A stretch of DNA of 41,927 nucleotides, taken from positions 1 through 41,927 of the forward strand of contig JAFSBM010000070.1 in assembly GCA_017437285.1 (NCBI GenBank). The letters are read 5' to 3'. A program made the position numbers and the translations under genes. Numbering within the stretch: position 1 is the stretch's first letter; every line of letters begins with the position of its first letter. Below are positions 15,045 to 22,124 of the stretch, one piece after another. Below the pieces are notes generated by a model that ran no database searches, was not told the DNA's origin, and saw only the letters and a list, made by a program, of their open reading frames with translations. Origin of the DNA: Ruminococcus sp. (GTDB taxonomy: Bacteria > Bacillota > Clostridia > Oscillospirales > Ruminococcaceae).

Positions 15045-15707
15045 TCATACACCTCTTTCTTCGGGATTCCAGATGAATTTATGCAGCTGTAATTGCAGTT
15101 TTACGCCATTGAGATTATTTTTTTTCATAAATTCCACAATATCAGCAGGGTTGATTTTGCCGAAAACAGGGCTTATATAGACATTGCACCGTTTCAGCAG
15201 TTCATATTTTTCAATGATTTTCACGGCAGTTTCAAGGTCGGAAATGCTGCCCGAAACGAATTTCACCGTATCTTTTTTGCGGAGGAAATTATAGTTTCTC
15301 AGTTCCATTGCCCTTTCCATTCCGCTGTCGGGGAGCTTGTAGTCAAGGGTAAATGAGGGACGATTTTTTCCTTTGCTCAGTTCCTCAATGGAAATGCTGC
15401 CGTTAGTTTCGATTTCCACGGAATTACCCTGCTCCATAAGAATATCAATGAGTTCGCCGAGATTTTCCTGCAAAAGGGGTTCGCCACCTGTAAGGGTGAC
15501 ATTTTTCACTCCTGTGCCGTAGACATAGCCTGCAATCTGCTCAGCGGAGAGCATTTCCGCAGGGCAGTTATCGGTATTTGCCCATTTTGTATCGCAGTAG
15601 GAGCAGTTGAGGTTGCATTTTCTGAAACGGATAAAAACCGCCAGTTCTCCGGCTTTTCTGCCCTCACCGTTAATGCTTGTAAATCTTTCCGCTACGGGAT
15701 AAATCAT
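15045..15707 (-). CDS. queE: 7-carboxy-7-deazaguanine synthase QueE (radical SAM)
   Basis: The 220-residue protein converts 6-carboxy-tetrahydropterin to 7-carboxy-7-deazaguanine. The CxxxCxxC cluster motif CNLNCSYC (Cys31, Cys35, Cys38) binds the 4Fe-4S, TLTGGEPLLQ is the SAM-binding GGE motif, and NGVKLQLQLHKFIW the typical QueE end. GGAGG precedes the ATG. It lies 12 bp after queD and abuts folE. Confidence 0.96.
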   Translation of the reverse strand: MIYPVAERFTSINGEGRKAGELAVFIRFRKCNLNCSYCDTKWANTDNCPAEMLSAEQIAGYVYGTGVKNVTLTGGEPLLQENLGELIDILMEQGNSVEIETNGSISIEELSKGKNRPSFTLDYKLPDSGMERAMELRNYNFLRKKDTVKFVSGSISDLETAVKIIEKYELLKRCNVYISPVFGKINPADIVEFMKKNNLNGVKLQLQLHKFIWNPEERGV

Positions 15708-15719
15708 ATTTTACCTCCA

Positions 15720-16145
15720 TTATTCGCTGATTTCATAAACTGCACAGTTATCGGGAGTTTCGTATACTGTAACGGAGCATACGGGAAGTCCCTGAAATGA
15801 GAGCAGTTCGTAGAAATGACGGGCAAAATTTTCAGCAGTAGGGCGGAACGGCACTTCAATAAGGCTGAAATTTTCGTCCTTTAAGGCTGCAAGAGTTGCC
15901 CCTTTGAGGCTGTCTTTTTCGTAAATAAGGGTATGGTCAAAGCTGTCGGCAAGGGTGCGGAGAGCTTTTTTCAAATCTCCGAAGTCAATGAGCATACCAC
16001 GCTTTTCGCCTGTCTGCTGTAATTCCTCGCCGTTTATTGTAACTTCCACCGTCCAGCGATGACCGTGAATATTAGCACATTTGCCGTTGTATCCGCTTAA
16101 AAAGTGTGCGGAGTCGAAAGCGGCGGCTGCCTTTAATTTATACAT
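15720..16145 (-). CDS. queD: 6-carboxy-5,6,7,8-tetrahydropterin synthase QueD
   Basis: I take ATG 16145 (MYKLKAAAAFDSAHFL) behind GGAGGAA; a longer frame to 16208 would run into the riboswitch terminator. The 141 residues carry Zn ligands His14, His27 and His29 (SAHFL, NIHGHRW) and the nucleophile Cys23. First gene of the operon queD-queE-folE-queC-x-queF; the riboswitch directly upstream controls it. Confidence 0.95.
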   Translation of the reverse strand: MYKLKAAAAFDSAHFLSGYNGKCANIHGHRWTVEVTINGEELQQTGEKRGMLIDFGDLKKALRTLADSFDHTLIYEKDSLKGATLAALKDENFSLIEVPFRPTAENFARHFYELLSFQGLPVCSVTVYETPDNCAVYEISE

Positions 16146-16179
16146 AAGAGTTCCTCCAAGGATTAATTGACAGGGCAAT

Positions 16180-16257
16180 AAAAAAGTGTCCTGACAAGCA
16201 GAACACATCCACGGTTTTCTTTTAGGACAGGTATGAGCCGTGAACTGTCCGTCTGCT
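16180..16257 (-). promoter_or_regulatory. preQ1-I riboswitch with terminator/antiterminator
   Basis: On the minus strand: P1 GGACAG (16250-16245) with CTGTCC (16230-16225); loop UUC, then ACGG (16241-16238), then CUCAUAC; an A-rich tail UAAAAGAAAA; then CCGU (16214-16211), which pairs with ACGG to make the H-type pseudoknot. Order and loop sequence match preQ1-I (loop UUC, P2 strand, C-rich loop, A-rich tail). Terminator: GTGTTCTG (16206-16199) with CAGGACAC (16193-16186), then six T. The P1 3' strand TGTCCT can instead pair with AGGACA of the terminator, an antiterminator. Ligand binding would free the terminator and switch the operon off. Confidence 0.88.
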
Positions 16258-16263
16258 CAATAC

Positions 16264-16292
16264 ATTATATCATAAAAAAGGCTTGTTGTCAA
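16264..16292 (-). promoter_or_regulatory. Promoter of the queuosine operon
   Basis: Minus-strand TTGACA (16292-16287), 17-bp spacer, TATAAT (16269-16264), TGA before the -10; RNA starts just before the riboswitch. Confidence 0.88.
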
Positions 16293-16386
16293 CGGCAAAA
16301 AAGAGTTTATCCCATATTTTTCGGCATTTGTTTTTGAAAGGCATTTCCAAATAAAAAAATTTTTTCAAGAAATTTCAAAAAACTAC

Positions 16387-16414
16387 TTGACAAATCTTAA
16401 AAAAAGTGTATAAT
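16387..16414 (+). promoter_or_regulatory. Promoter of the ABC-exporter operon
   Basis: TTGACA (16387-16392), 16-bp spacer, TATAAT (16409-16414). The operator at 16419-16443 overlaps the transcription start. Confidence 0.82.
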
Positions 16415-16418
16415 AATA

Positions 16419-16443
16419 AGTGTACTAAATCACGTAGTACACA
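16419..16443. promoter_or_regulatory. Inverted-repeat operator, YtrA (GntR family) type
   Basis: AGTGTA-13 bp-TACACA; the symmetric core is GTGTACT (16420s) and AGTACAC. Layout AGTGTA-N13-TACACT is, from memory, the operator of GntR-type YtrA repressors that control ABC exporters. It lies directly downstream of the -10. No GntR gene is in the window. Confidence 0.6.
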
Positions 16444-16481
16444 TAACACATCTTTAACATTCAACGAAAGGACGGATTTAT

Positions 16482-17186
16482 ATGAAAAAATTTCTCAGAA
16501 AGGTGAACAGGGGGTTAGTGCTTGGCGGCGTTCTCATTATTGGTACAACAATTTATATTATAGCCGACCTTAAAAACTTTGAAAAGGAAAAGCCTGCTGT
16601 TGAACAGAGGGTAACCGAATATACTCAGGCTGTTGCAAAATTCAATATAACTCCTGAAAAATACAGAGAATATAATATAACAATCGGTACAGAAGATTCG
16701 CAGAAAATTTCTGCTGATTGGCAGGCAATACTTGATGAATACTGGATAGACAAAAAAGCTCCCACAGATGATATTTTTTACTATTATGATGATAAAAGTA
16801 ATTTAGAGGAAAATGTGAGTTTTTATATCGAAGATAAACAGAGAGGCTATGTAACCGATATTTCAATTGATTTAACTGACTGCAAGATTAAAAAAGACGG
16901 CCCTAATGCGGCTGTTATGAACTGCATTGCCAATATTTATTATGTGGGACTTGAAAACAGCGGCATTTTTACTCCCGGCGGATATAATAGCCACTATACA
17001 TATTTCGATAATGAAAGCCCCATTGAACCTAAGCTTATGCAGACAACTTTTTCAGAGGAAATCACATTCTTTCTTGAAAAGAAAGCAGATGGCTGGAAGA
17101 TTACAAAATCCGAAACTTATGGTCATATGGATGTAAACGTATCAAAAGTACAGGAATCCGACAGCGAAAGCAATAGCGAAAACTAA
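16482..17186 (+). CDS. Membrane-anchored extracytoplasmic protein of an ABC-exporter operon
   Basis: The 234-residue protein starts behind GAAAGGACGG. One N-terminal transmembrane helix (about 13-30) after a Lys/Arg-rich start puts the remaining 200 residues outside the cell. The body has Tyr/Asp-rich segments and an SNTF2-like look near the end (EEITFFLEKKADGWKITKSE), but I cannot name a family. A Ser/Glu tail closes it. It is first in an operon with an ABC ATPase (16 bp later) and permease, so an accessory or sensor role in export is likely. Confidence 0.65.
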   Translation: MKKFLRKVNRGLVLGGVLIIGTTIYIIADLKNFEKEKPAVEQRVTEYTQAVAKFNITPEKYREYNITIGTEDSQKISADWQAILDEYWIDKKAPTDDIFYYYDDKSNLEENVSFYIEDKQRGYVTDISIDLTDCKIKKDGPNAAVMNCIANIYYVGLENSGIFTPGGYNSHYTYFDNESPIEPKLMQTTFSEEITFFLEKKADGWKITKSETYGHMDVNVSKVQESDSESNSEN

Positions 17187-17201
17187 GAAAGGAGCAGCGT
17201 A

Positions 17202-18173
17202 ATGGAAGAAAATATCAAAGTAAATGAGGCAGCGACTAAGACTGCTGCCCTTACTGTAAAAAATCTCAATAAGACACTTGGCAAGCGTCACATTCTCCAC
17301 GATATAAACTTTGAGGCTTATGCAGGCGAGGTTTTCGGTTTCCTTGGCCCTAACGGAGCAGGTAAAACTACAACTATCAAGGTTATCACAGGACTTCTTG
17401 ACATTGACGAGGGAAGTATTGAAATCGGTGGATACAATCTTAAAAAGCACTATGAAAAGGCTCTTGGAAGTATCGGAAGTATCGTTGAAAACCCTGAAAT
17501 GTATAAGCATCTTACAGGTATGGATAACCTTAAACTTTATGCAAGAATACGTGGTGTTTCACAGGAAAGAATTGATGAGGTTGTAAAGCTTGTAGGTCTT
17601 TCCAATCGTATCAATGAAAAAACAAAGCGTTATTCTCTCGGTATGCGTCAGCGTCTTGGAGTTGCACAGGCACTTCTCCACCGTCCGCAGCTTCTTCTCC
17701 TTGATGAACCTACAAACGGACTTGACCCCGCAGGTATCAAGGAACTTCGTGACATTCTTAAAACCCTTGCCCATGAGGAAAATATATGCGTTCTTGTTTC
17801 AAGTCATCTTATGTCTGAAATGGAACTTATGTGCGACAGAGTAGGAATTATCAACAACGGAAGAATGCAGGGAGTTTATACCGTTGAAGAAATGATTCGT
17901 GCAAATGCAGGTGACAGCTCCGAATTCATCTACAATGTGGATAATGCGGCAAAGGCTGCTGAACTGTTGGAGGGCGTTGAATATACACTTACAGATGACA
18001 CTCACTTTGACGTAATTTTCAAGGTGGAAAATGTAGAAGAAAAGCTTGCAGAGCTTAACCGCAGACTTATTGAAAACGGCGTAAAGCTCTATACTGTATC
18101 TCCTAAGGAGAAAAAGAAGCTTGAAGATGTATTTATTGAAATCACACAGTCGGGAGGTGTTCAGATTGGCTAA
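17202..18173 (+). CDS. ABC transporter ATP-binding protein (BcrA/YtrB-like)
   Basis: The start follows AAAGGAG. Of 323 residues, Walker A is GPNGAGKTT (49-57), the Q-loop region VENPEMY, the signature YSLGMRQRLGVA, Walker B LLLLDEPTNGLDPAG and the H-loop VSSHLMSEME. A C-terminal extension (about 235-323) is typical of ABC-2 exporter ATPases of the bacitracin/lantibiotic immunity type. It pairs with the overlapping permease. Substrate unknown. Confidence 0.93.
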   Translation: MEENIKVNEAATKTAALTVKNLNKTLGKRHILHDINFEAYAGEVFGFLGPNGAGKTTTIKVITGLLDIDEGSIEIGGYNLKKHYEKALGSIGSIVENPEMYKHLTGMDNLKLYARIRGVSQERIDEVVKLVGLSNRINEKTKRYSLGMRQRLGVAQALLHRPQLLLLDEPTNGLDPAGIKELRDILKTLAHEENICVLVSSHLMSEMELMCDRVGIINNGRMQGVYTVEEMIRANAGDSSEFIYNVDNAAKAAELLEGVEYTLTDDTHFDVIFKVENVEEKLAELNRRLIENGVKLYTVSPKEKKKLEDVFIEITQSGGVQIG

Positions 18174-19548
18174 AATGCATAAGCTGATTCAGAACGAATA
18201 TATTAAGACAGGTAAAAAAGTAACAACGAAAGTAATCTTTATTCTCATTGCAGTAAGTGTTCTTGCACTTATGGGGCTTGGTAAATTTGCACAGTATGCC
18301 ATTAATGAAAACATAGATTATATTTACGAAGATACCATTGATTACAGCTATGAAATAAATGAAGCTGAAAAAATGCAGTATCCCGGCTATGAAACCGATA
18401 TTGAAAGAATGAATTTCATTATGGATAATAATTTTCAATACGGAAGCTGGCAGATGTCGGCTTCACACGAGATTTTCAGCTATGAAACAGGTGAGCATAA
18501 TAATGTAATTCATACCTTTACAGAGGAAGAAAGAACCGAATTTAAGAAATTTGTTGTAGATAACAACTGGAAGAAATACTGTGAATATATAGTTAAAAAC
18601 GGCAAGAAGTACGGATATACCGACGCTGAATTGTGGCAATATCAGTACCGTTTGGCAAATGATATTCCATTGCCTGCAAATACAATTGAAGGGTTCACTT
18701 ATCCCAATGATGTTATAGATAGTGTTTCATATGCAAAAATGCAGCTTGCAAATTCCGCTGAAATGGGAATGGGTGAGAAAAATAACAATAGTGAACTTGA
18801 AGACCAGATTGCCCTCGGACTTTACAGACTTGAAAACGATATAAAAGTAAATGTTGCAGACAGCACAAGTATTTTTGTAGATTATAATATTGGTTTCTGG
18901 AATATTTTAGGTCAGTCAGCGTCGCTTATTACAGTAATCGGCGTACTTATCATAGTAATAGCAGGCAGTACAATTTCAGAAGAATTTTCACACGGCACAA
19001 TTAAATTTCTCCTTATAAACCCTGTAAAGCGTTGGAAAATTCTTGTTGCAAAATACGCTATGTGTGTTTCTCTGGGATTTATTATGATTGTACTTCTCTA
19101 CGTATTATCGGTAATTTTCTCAATGATTTTCTTTGGTGTAGAGGACATCGGATGTCAGAAGCTTACAATTTCCAACGGAATTTTAACAGCTGAAAACGGC
19201 TTTGTAGTTGTATTCAAGAACTATATGTTCAGAAGCGTTCAGGTACTTGTTATGGCAACTCTTGCCTTTGCAATTTCATCTCTTTGCAAAAATTCCACTT
19301 TATCTATCGGCGTTTCCCTTTTCGCAATGCTTTCAGGAAATACTATGGTATCAATTCTGAAAAAGAACTTAAATATCGACTGGGTAAGATATACTGTATT
19401 TGCAAATACTGATTTAAGTGCAGTAATAGACGGTTCAACGGGATTTGCTAATCATTCCCTTGGATTTGCAATTGCAGTTGTAGTTATTCATCTTGTTGTG
19501 TTCTGGCTTATTGCGTGGGACGGATTTACAAAGCGTGAAATACAATAA
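18166..19548 (+). CDS. ABC-2 type permease subunit
   Basis: I place the start at TTG 18166, 7 bases after GGGAGGTG and overlapping the ATPase stop by 8 bp (translational coupling); ATG 18175 is a weaker choice. The 460 residues show one transmembrane helix (about 20-45), a large extracytoplasmic loop of about 190 residues, then about five helices, including the segment before EEFSHGTIKFLLINPVKR, a typical ABC-2 coupling motif. Together with the ATPase it forms an exporter, perhaps for an antimicrobial peptide or cell-envelope compound. Confidence 0.9.
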   Translation: MAKMHKLIQNEYIKTGKKVTTKVIFILIAVSVLALMGLGKFAQYAINENIDYIYEDTIDYSYEINEAEKMQYPGYETDIERMNFIMDNNFQYGSWQMSASHEIFSYETGEHNNVIHTFTEEERTEFKKFVVDNNWKKYCEYIVKNGKKYGYTDAELWQYQYRLANDIPLPANTIEGFTYPNDVIDSVSYAKMQLANSAEMGMGEKNNNSELEDQIALGLYRLENDIKVNVADSTSIFVDYNIGFWNILGQSASLITVIGVLIIVIAGSTISEEFSHGTIKFLLINPVKRWKILVAKYAMCVSLGFIMIVLLYVLSVIFSMIFFGVEDIGCQKLTISNGILTAENGFVVVFKNYMFRSVQVLVMATLAFAISSLCKNSTLSIGVSLFAMLSGNTMVSILKKNLNIDWVRYTVFANTDLSAVIDGSTGFANHSLGFAIAVVVIHLVVFWLIAWDGFTKREIQ

Positions 19549-19553
19549 AACAA

Positions 19554-19711
19554 GGGTATCTCTAAAAACCCCTTTTGAGAAAAAACAGCTATGCACGTCA
19601 TCTGCTTCGTCAACCTCCCTTGGAGTGCGACAGCACGCCTTCGGAAGGTTTCCTTGCAGTTGCCGCACCTATCTGTTTTTTCTTTAATCAAACGGGTCTT
19701 TAGAGATGCCC
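19554..19711. repeat. Repeat A copy 3 (MITE-like, 158 bp)
   Basis: Ends GGGTATCTCTAAAAACCC and GGGTCTTTAGAGATGCCC, flanked by ACAA on both sides (possible 4-bp target duplication). It lies 5 bp after the permease stop and just before the shared terminator, so it separates the gene from its terminator. Same orientation as the other copies. Confidence 0.9.
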
Positions 19712-19713
19712 AC

Positions 19714-19757
19714 AAAAAATCGGAGCATTTCGTAGTGAAATGCTCCGATTTTTTTAT
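19714..19757. terminator. Bidirectional terminator, ABC operon / LRR-dockerin gene
   Basis: AAATCGGAGCATTTC with GAAATGCTCCGATTT, perfect 15-16 bp stem, with A-run and T-run on the flanks. Shared by the convergent genes ending at 19548 and 19764. Confidence 0.92.
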
Positions 19758-19763
19758 TTGATT

Positions 19764-21860
19764 TTATTTGATTTCATTGGATTTTATAATTTCTTTTCTC
19801 AGGCAGATAAGGTCATAAACATTAATAATTCCGTCATTGAGTATATCCGCACCATTGTCTGATATAGTGCTTTTTTTGCTGCCGAGAAGCCAATTCTGAA
19901 GTGATACAAGGTCAGCAACTGTAAGCTTGTTGTCGCCGTTTACATCACCGCTTACAACGGGTTTGGGTGCAGTTGTTACAGGCTGTGTAGTTGTGGTTGC
20001 AGGTTTTGTAGTCGTAGTCTTTGGCTTAGTTGTCGTAGTTGTTGCAGGCATTGTAGTTGTAGTCTTTGGCTTAGTTGTCGTAGTTGCAGCAGGTTTTGTA
20101 GATGTAGTTTTCGGTTTAGTTGTCGTAGTTGTTGCAGGTTTTGTAGTTGTAGTCATTACAGGAGATACAGCCGAATCAAGTATAATAACCTCCTCATATT
20201 CATCTGTCTGACAGTTATAACGCCATAAGCTGTTATCTGTGCGGACAAAGTAGAAATAGTAATAATTTGTTGAAGAATCCTTATAAAGGTTCATAATATC
20301 TGAAACATCAGTCATTGCAAAAGAATTGCCGTTATTTGCCTCGACTGTAAGAAGATTATCATTGGAAATATAGTAGTCTACAGCGGTTTCTCCCTCATAA
20401 CGGAATGTGGGTATACTGCCTTGGGCAATGTAATAATCGTTGTTATAAGGCTCAGTAGCTTTAGTTACAGGTGTGCCGTCGAACCAATAGTGATATACAC
20501 CGTCCTCGGTTTTATATACATCAACAGTGCCTTCTTCCTCAGTGTAGAATTCGTCAATCTCCACAGCACCCTCGGCAACTTTTCGCACACCTTTACCTCT
20601 GAATTCGATAAGCCATACATCGCCTTTTTCATCGAGAATAAGCGAATTATTCATCTGAACAGGGTTGAAAATACCTGTATTTTCTTTTGTAAGCGTGAAA
20701 ATTTCATCATCAATACGGTCAGTTATATCAATTTGGAAACGGATAAGCTCTCCTTCGTTATTAATGTAGAAATAATCATTATATGGCGGAAAACTGCCGA
20801 AATCATCGCCTATTTCCATAAGAGTTACTTTTCTGTCGGGATTGTAAACGGTGTAAATATGACCGTCCTCGGAAATAATGTAGTTTTCCTCAATATCAAC
20901 GAATTTCTGCCCCTCAATTACGGTATCGTTCACATAGAGCGTGCCATCTTTTTTAAGGATTAAATCGTTATCGTAATAGCTCTGACGGCCTGTAGGAGTT
21001 ATTGCTCTTTCATATTCTGCAACATCGGAATGAAGCAGAGTTACTTCATCAAATCCCACCTTATAGATTTTATCTCCTTTGAGAACAGCAGGTGCTTTGA
21101 GATATGGGCTGTAAAATGTTTCTAATTCAGGCAGGGGAGTGTCGTGTAGCGGAACATCTTCGGCAGTTGAGGGAGTTACAGTTACTGTACCCGTGCGGAT
21201 TTCCACATCTTCATAATAAACGTGGAAGTTTACAGTTCCTGGCTTTGCTGCATATAAATTAATAAAATAATTTGAAATGCCGTAGGGAACAATTTCTGTA
21301 CAGTCCTCATTATCTATTGTAATATTCAATTCATTGCCAAGACCGAAAATATTTTTAGGACGAATTTCAACATACTTTGAAAATCCCTCCTCAATAATAA
21401 CATCATCAGCTTTTAATAATTCAATACGCTGTTCTGTTGTTATCTGGTCCATATTACTGAGTGAGAGTTCTTCAAGGTCAAGTTCTTTTGCAAATGAAAG
21501 GTCAGTAATCGGGACAGAACCCATTGAAACACTCTTTAACTCAGGCATTTCTTTAAGAATTGAAAAATCCTTTATAGTTCCGTTATACAAAAATAAATTT
21601 TCGCAGCTTGCCATATCAGCCAGCCACGAGATGTCGTCAACACCGTCAAGGTCAACTGTAATATATTCAGCAGCAGCAAGCTCCTCGTTTGTTATAACAT
21701 TATCACGATTCTTGTCAATTGTATAGTTTGAATTTTCTAAAATGTAGTTGTATGCGGCTTTGTCAATATCCGCAGGTGTCGCAGATTCAGCCGCTGCGGC
21801 AAAACAAGTGCTTTGTGTAAGCAAAGCAGCTGCTGAAATTGATGAGATGATTTTTTTCAT
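19764..21860 (-). CDS. Secreted LRR / propeller-like dockerin protein
   Basis: The 698-residue start follows AAAGGGAA. Signal peptide 1-24. A calcium-loop-like segment DKNRDNVITNEEL (about 49-61) precedes two to three leucine-rich repeats (about 68-150; ISWLADMASCENLFLYNG, LKSVSMGSVPITDLSF). Residues about 160-235 form a beta-rich Ig-like module; about 240-560 hold repeated short strands with aromatic/Gly turns (GHIYTVYN, YFYINNEGEL, GDVWLIEF, GVYHYWFDG, NSLWRYN) that look like an RCC1- or propeller-type fold. A Thr/Lys/Pro linker (565-632) and a type I dockerin (637-698; GDVNGDNKLTVADL, ADILNDGIINVYDL) close it. No catalytic residues are visible; a binding component is likely. Confidence 0.82.
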   Translation of the reverse strand: MKKIISSISAAALLTQSTCFAAAAESATPADIDKAAYNYILENSNYTIDKNRDNVITNEELAAAEYITVDLDGVDDISWLADMASCENLFLYNGTIKDFSILKEMPELKSVSMGSVPITDLSFAKELDLEELSLSNMDQITTEQRIELLKADDVIIEEGFSKYVEIRPKNIFGLGNELNITIDNEDCTEIVPYGISNYFINLYAAKPGTVNFHVYYEDVEIRTGTVTVTPSTAEDVPLHDTPLPELETFYSPYLKAPAVLKGDKIYKVGFDEVTLLHSDVAEYERAITPTGRQSYYDNDLILKKDGTLYVNDTVIEGQKFVDIEENYIISEDGHIYTVYNPDRKVTLMEIGDDFGSFPPYNDYFYINNEGELIRFQIDITDRIDDEIFTLTKENTGIFNPVQMNNSLILDEKGDVWLIEFRGKGVRKVAEGAVEIDEFYTEEEGTVDVYKTEDGVYHYWFDGTPVTKATEPYNNDYYIAQGSIPTFRYEGETAVDYYISNDNLLTVEANNGNSFAMTDVSDIMNLYKDSSTNYYYFYFVRTDNSLWRYNCQTDEYEEVIILDSAVSPVMTTTTKPATTTTTKPKTTSTKPAATTTTKPKTTTTMPATTTTTKPKTTTTKPATTTTQPVTTAPKPVVSGDVNGDNKLTVADLVSLQNWLLGSKKSTISDNGADILNDGIINVYDLICLRKEIIKSNEIK

Positions 21861-21887
21861 AATTAATTCCCTTTCTAAAAAATATTA

Positions 21888-22045
21888 GGGCATCTCTAAA
21901 AACCCCTTTTGAGAAAAAACAGCTATGCACGTCATCTGCTTCGTCAACCTCCCTTGGAGTGCGACAGCACGCCTTCGGAAGGTTTCCTTGCAGCTGTCAT
22001 ACCTATCTGTTTTTTCTTTAATCAAACGAGTTTTTAGAGATGCCC
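21888..22045. repeat. Repeat A copy 4 (MITE-like, 158 bp)
   Basis: Ends GGGCATCTCTAAAAACCC and GAGTTTTTAGAGATGCCC (one mismatch). It lies 27 bp upstream of the LRR-dockerin start at 21860, in its leader or promoter region. No clear target duplication. Confidence 0.9.
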
Positions 22046-22124
22046 AGAATAAATTCGTGAAGGAATTTCTTTGAATTAAAAGCTTTGTGCGGTTTTGTAT
22101 TAATATCATTAAATGGAGAATATG

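Noticed and set aside
12002..16257. 7-deazaguanine DNA-modification (Dpd) locus
   Set aside because: queF and a preQ1 riboswitch are present and no DNA-inserting transglycosylase or Dpd gene is seen; this is tRNA queuosine synthesis.
4540..22045. Repeat A as an insertion sequence
   Set aside because: At about 158 bp it is too short to encode a transposase; treated as MITE-like or RNA element.
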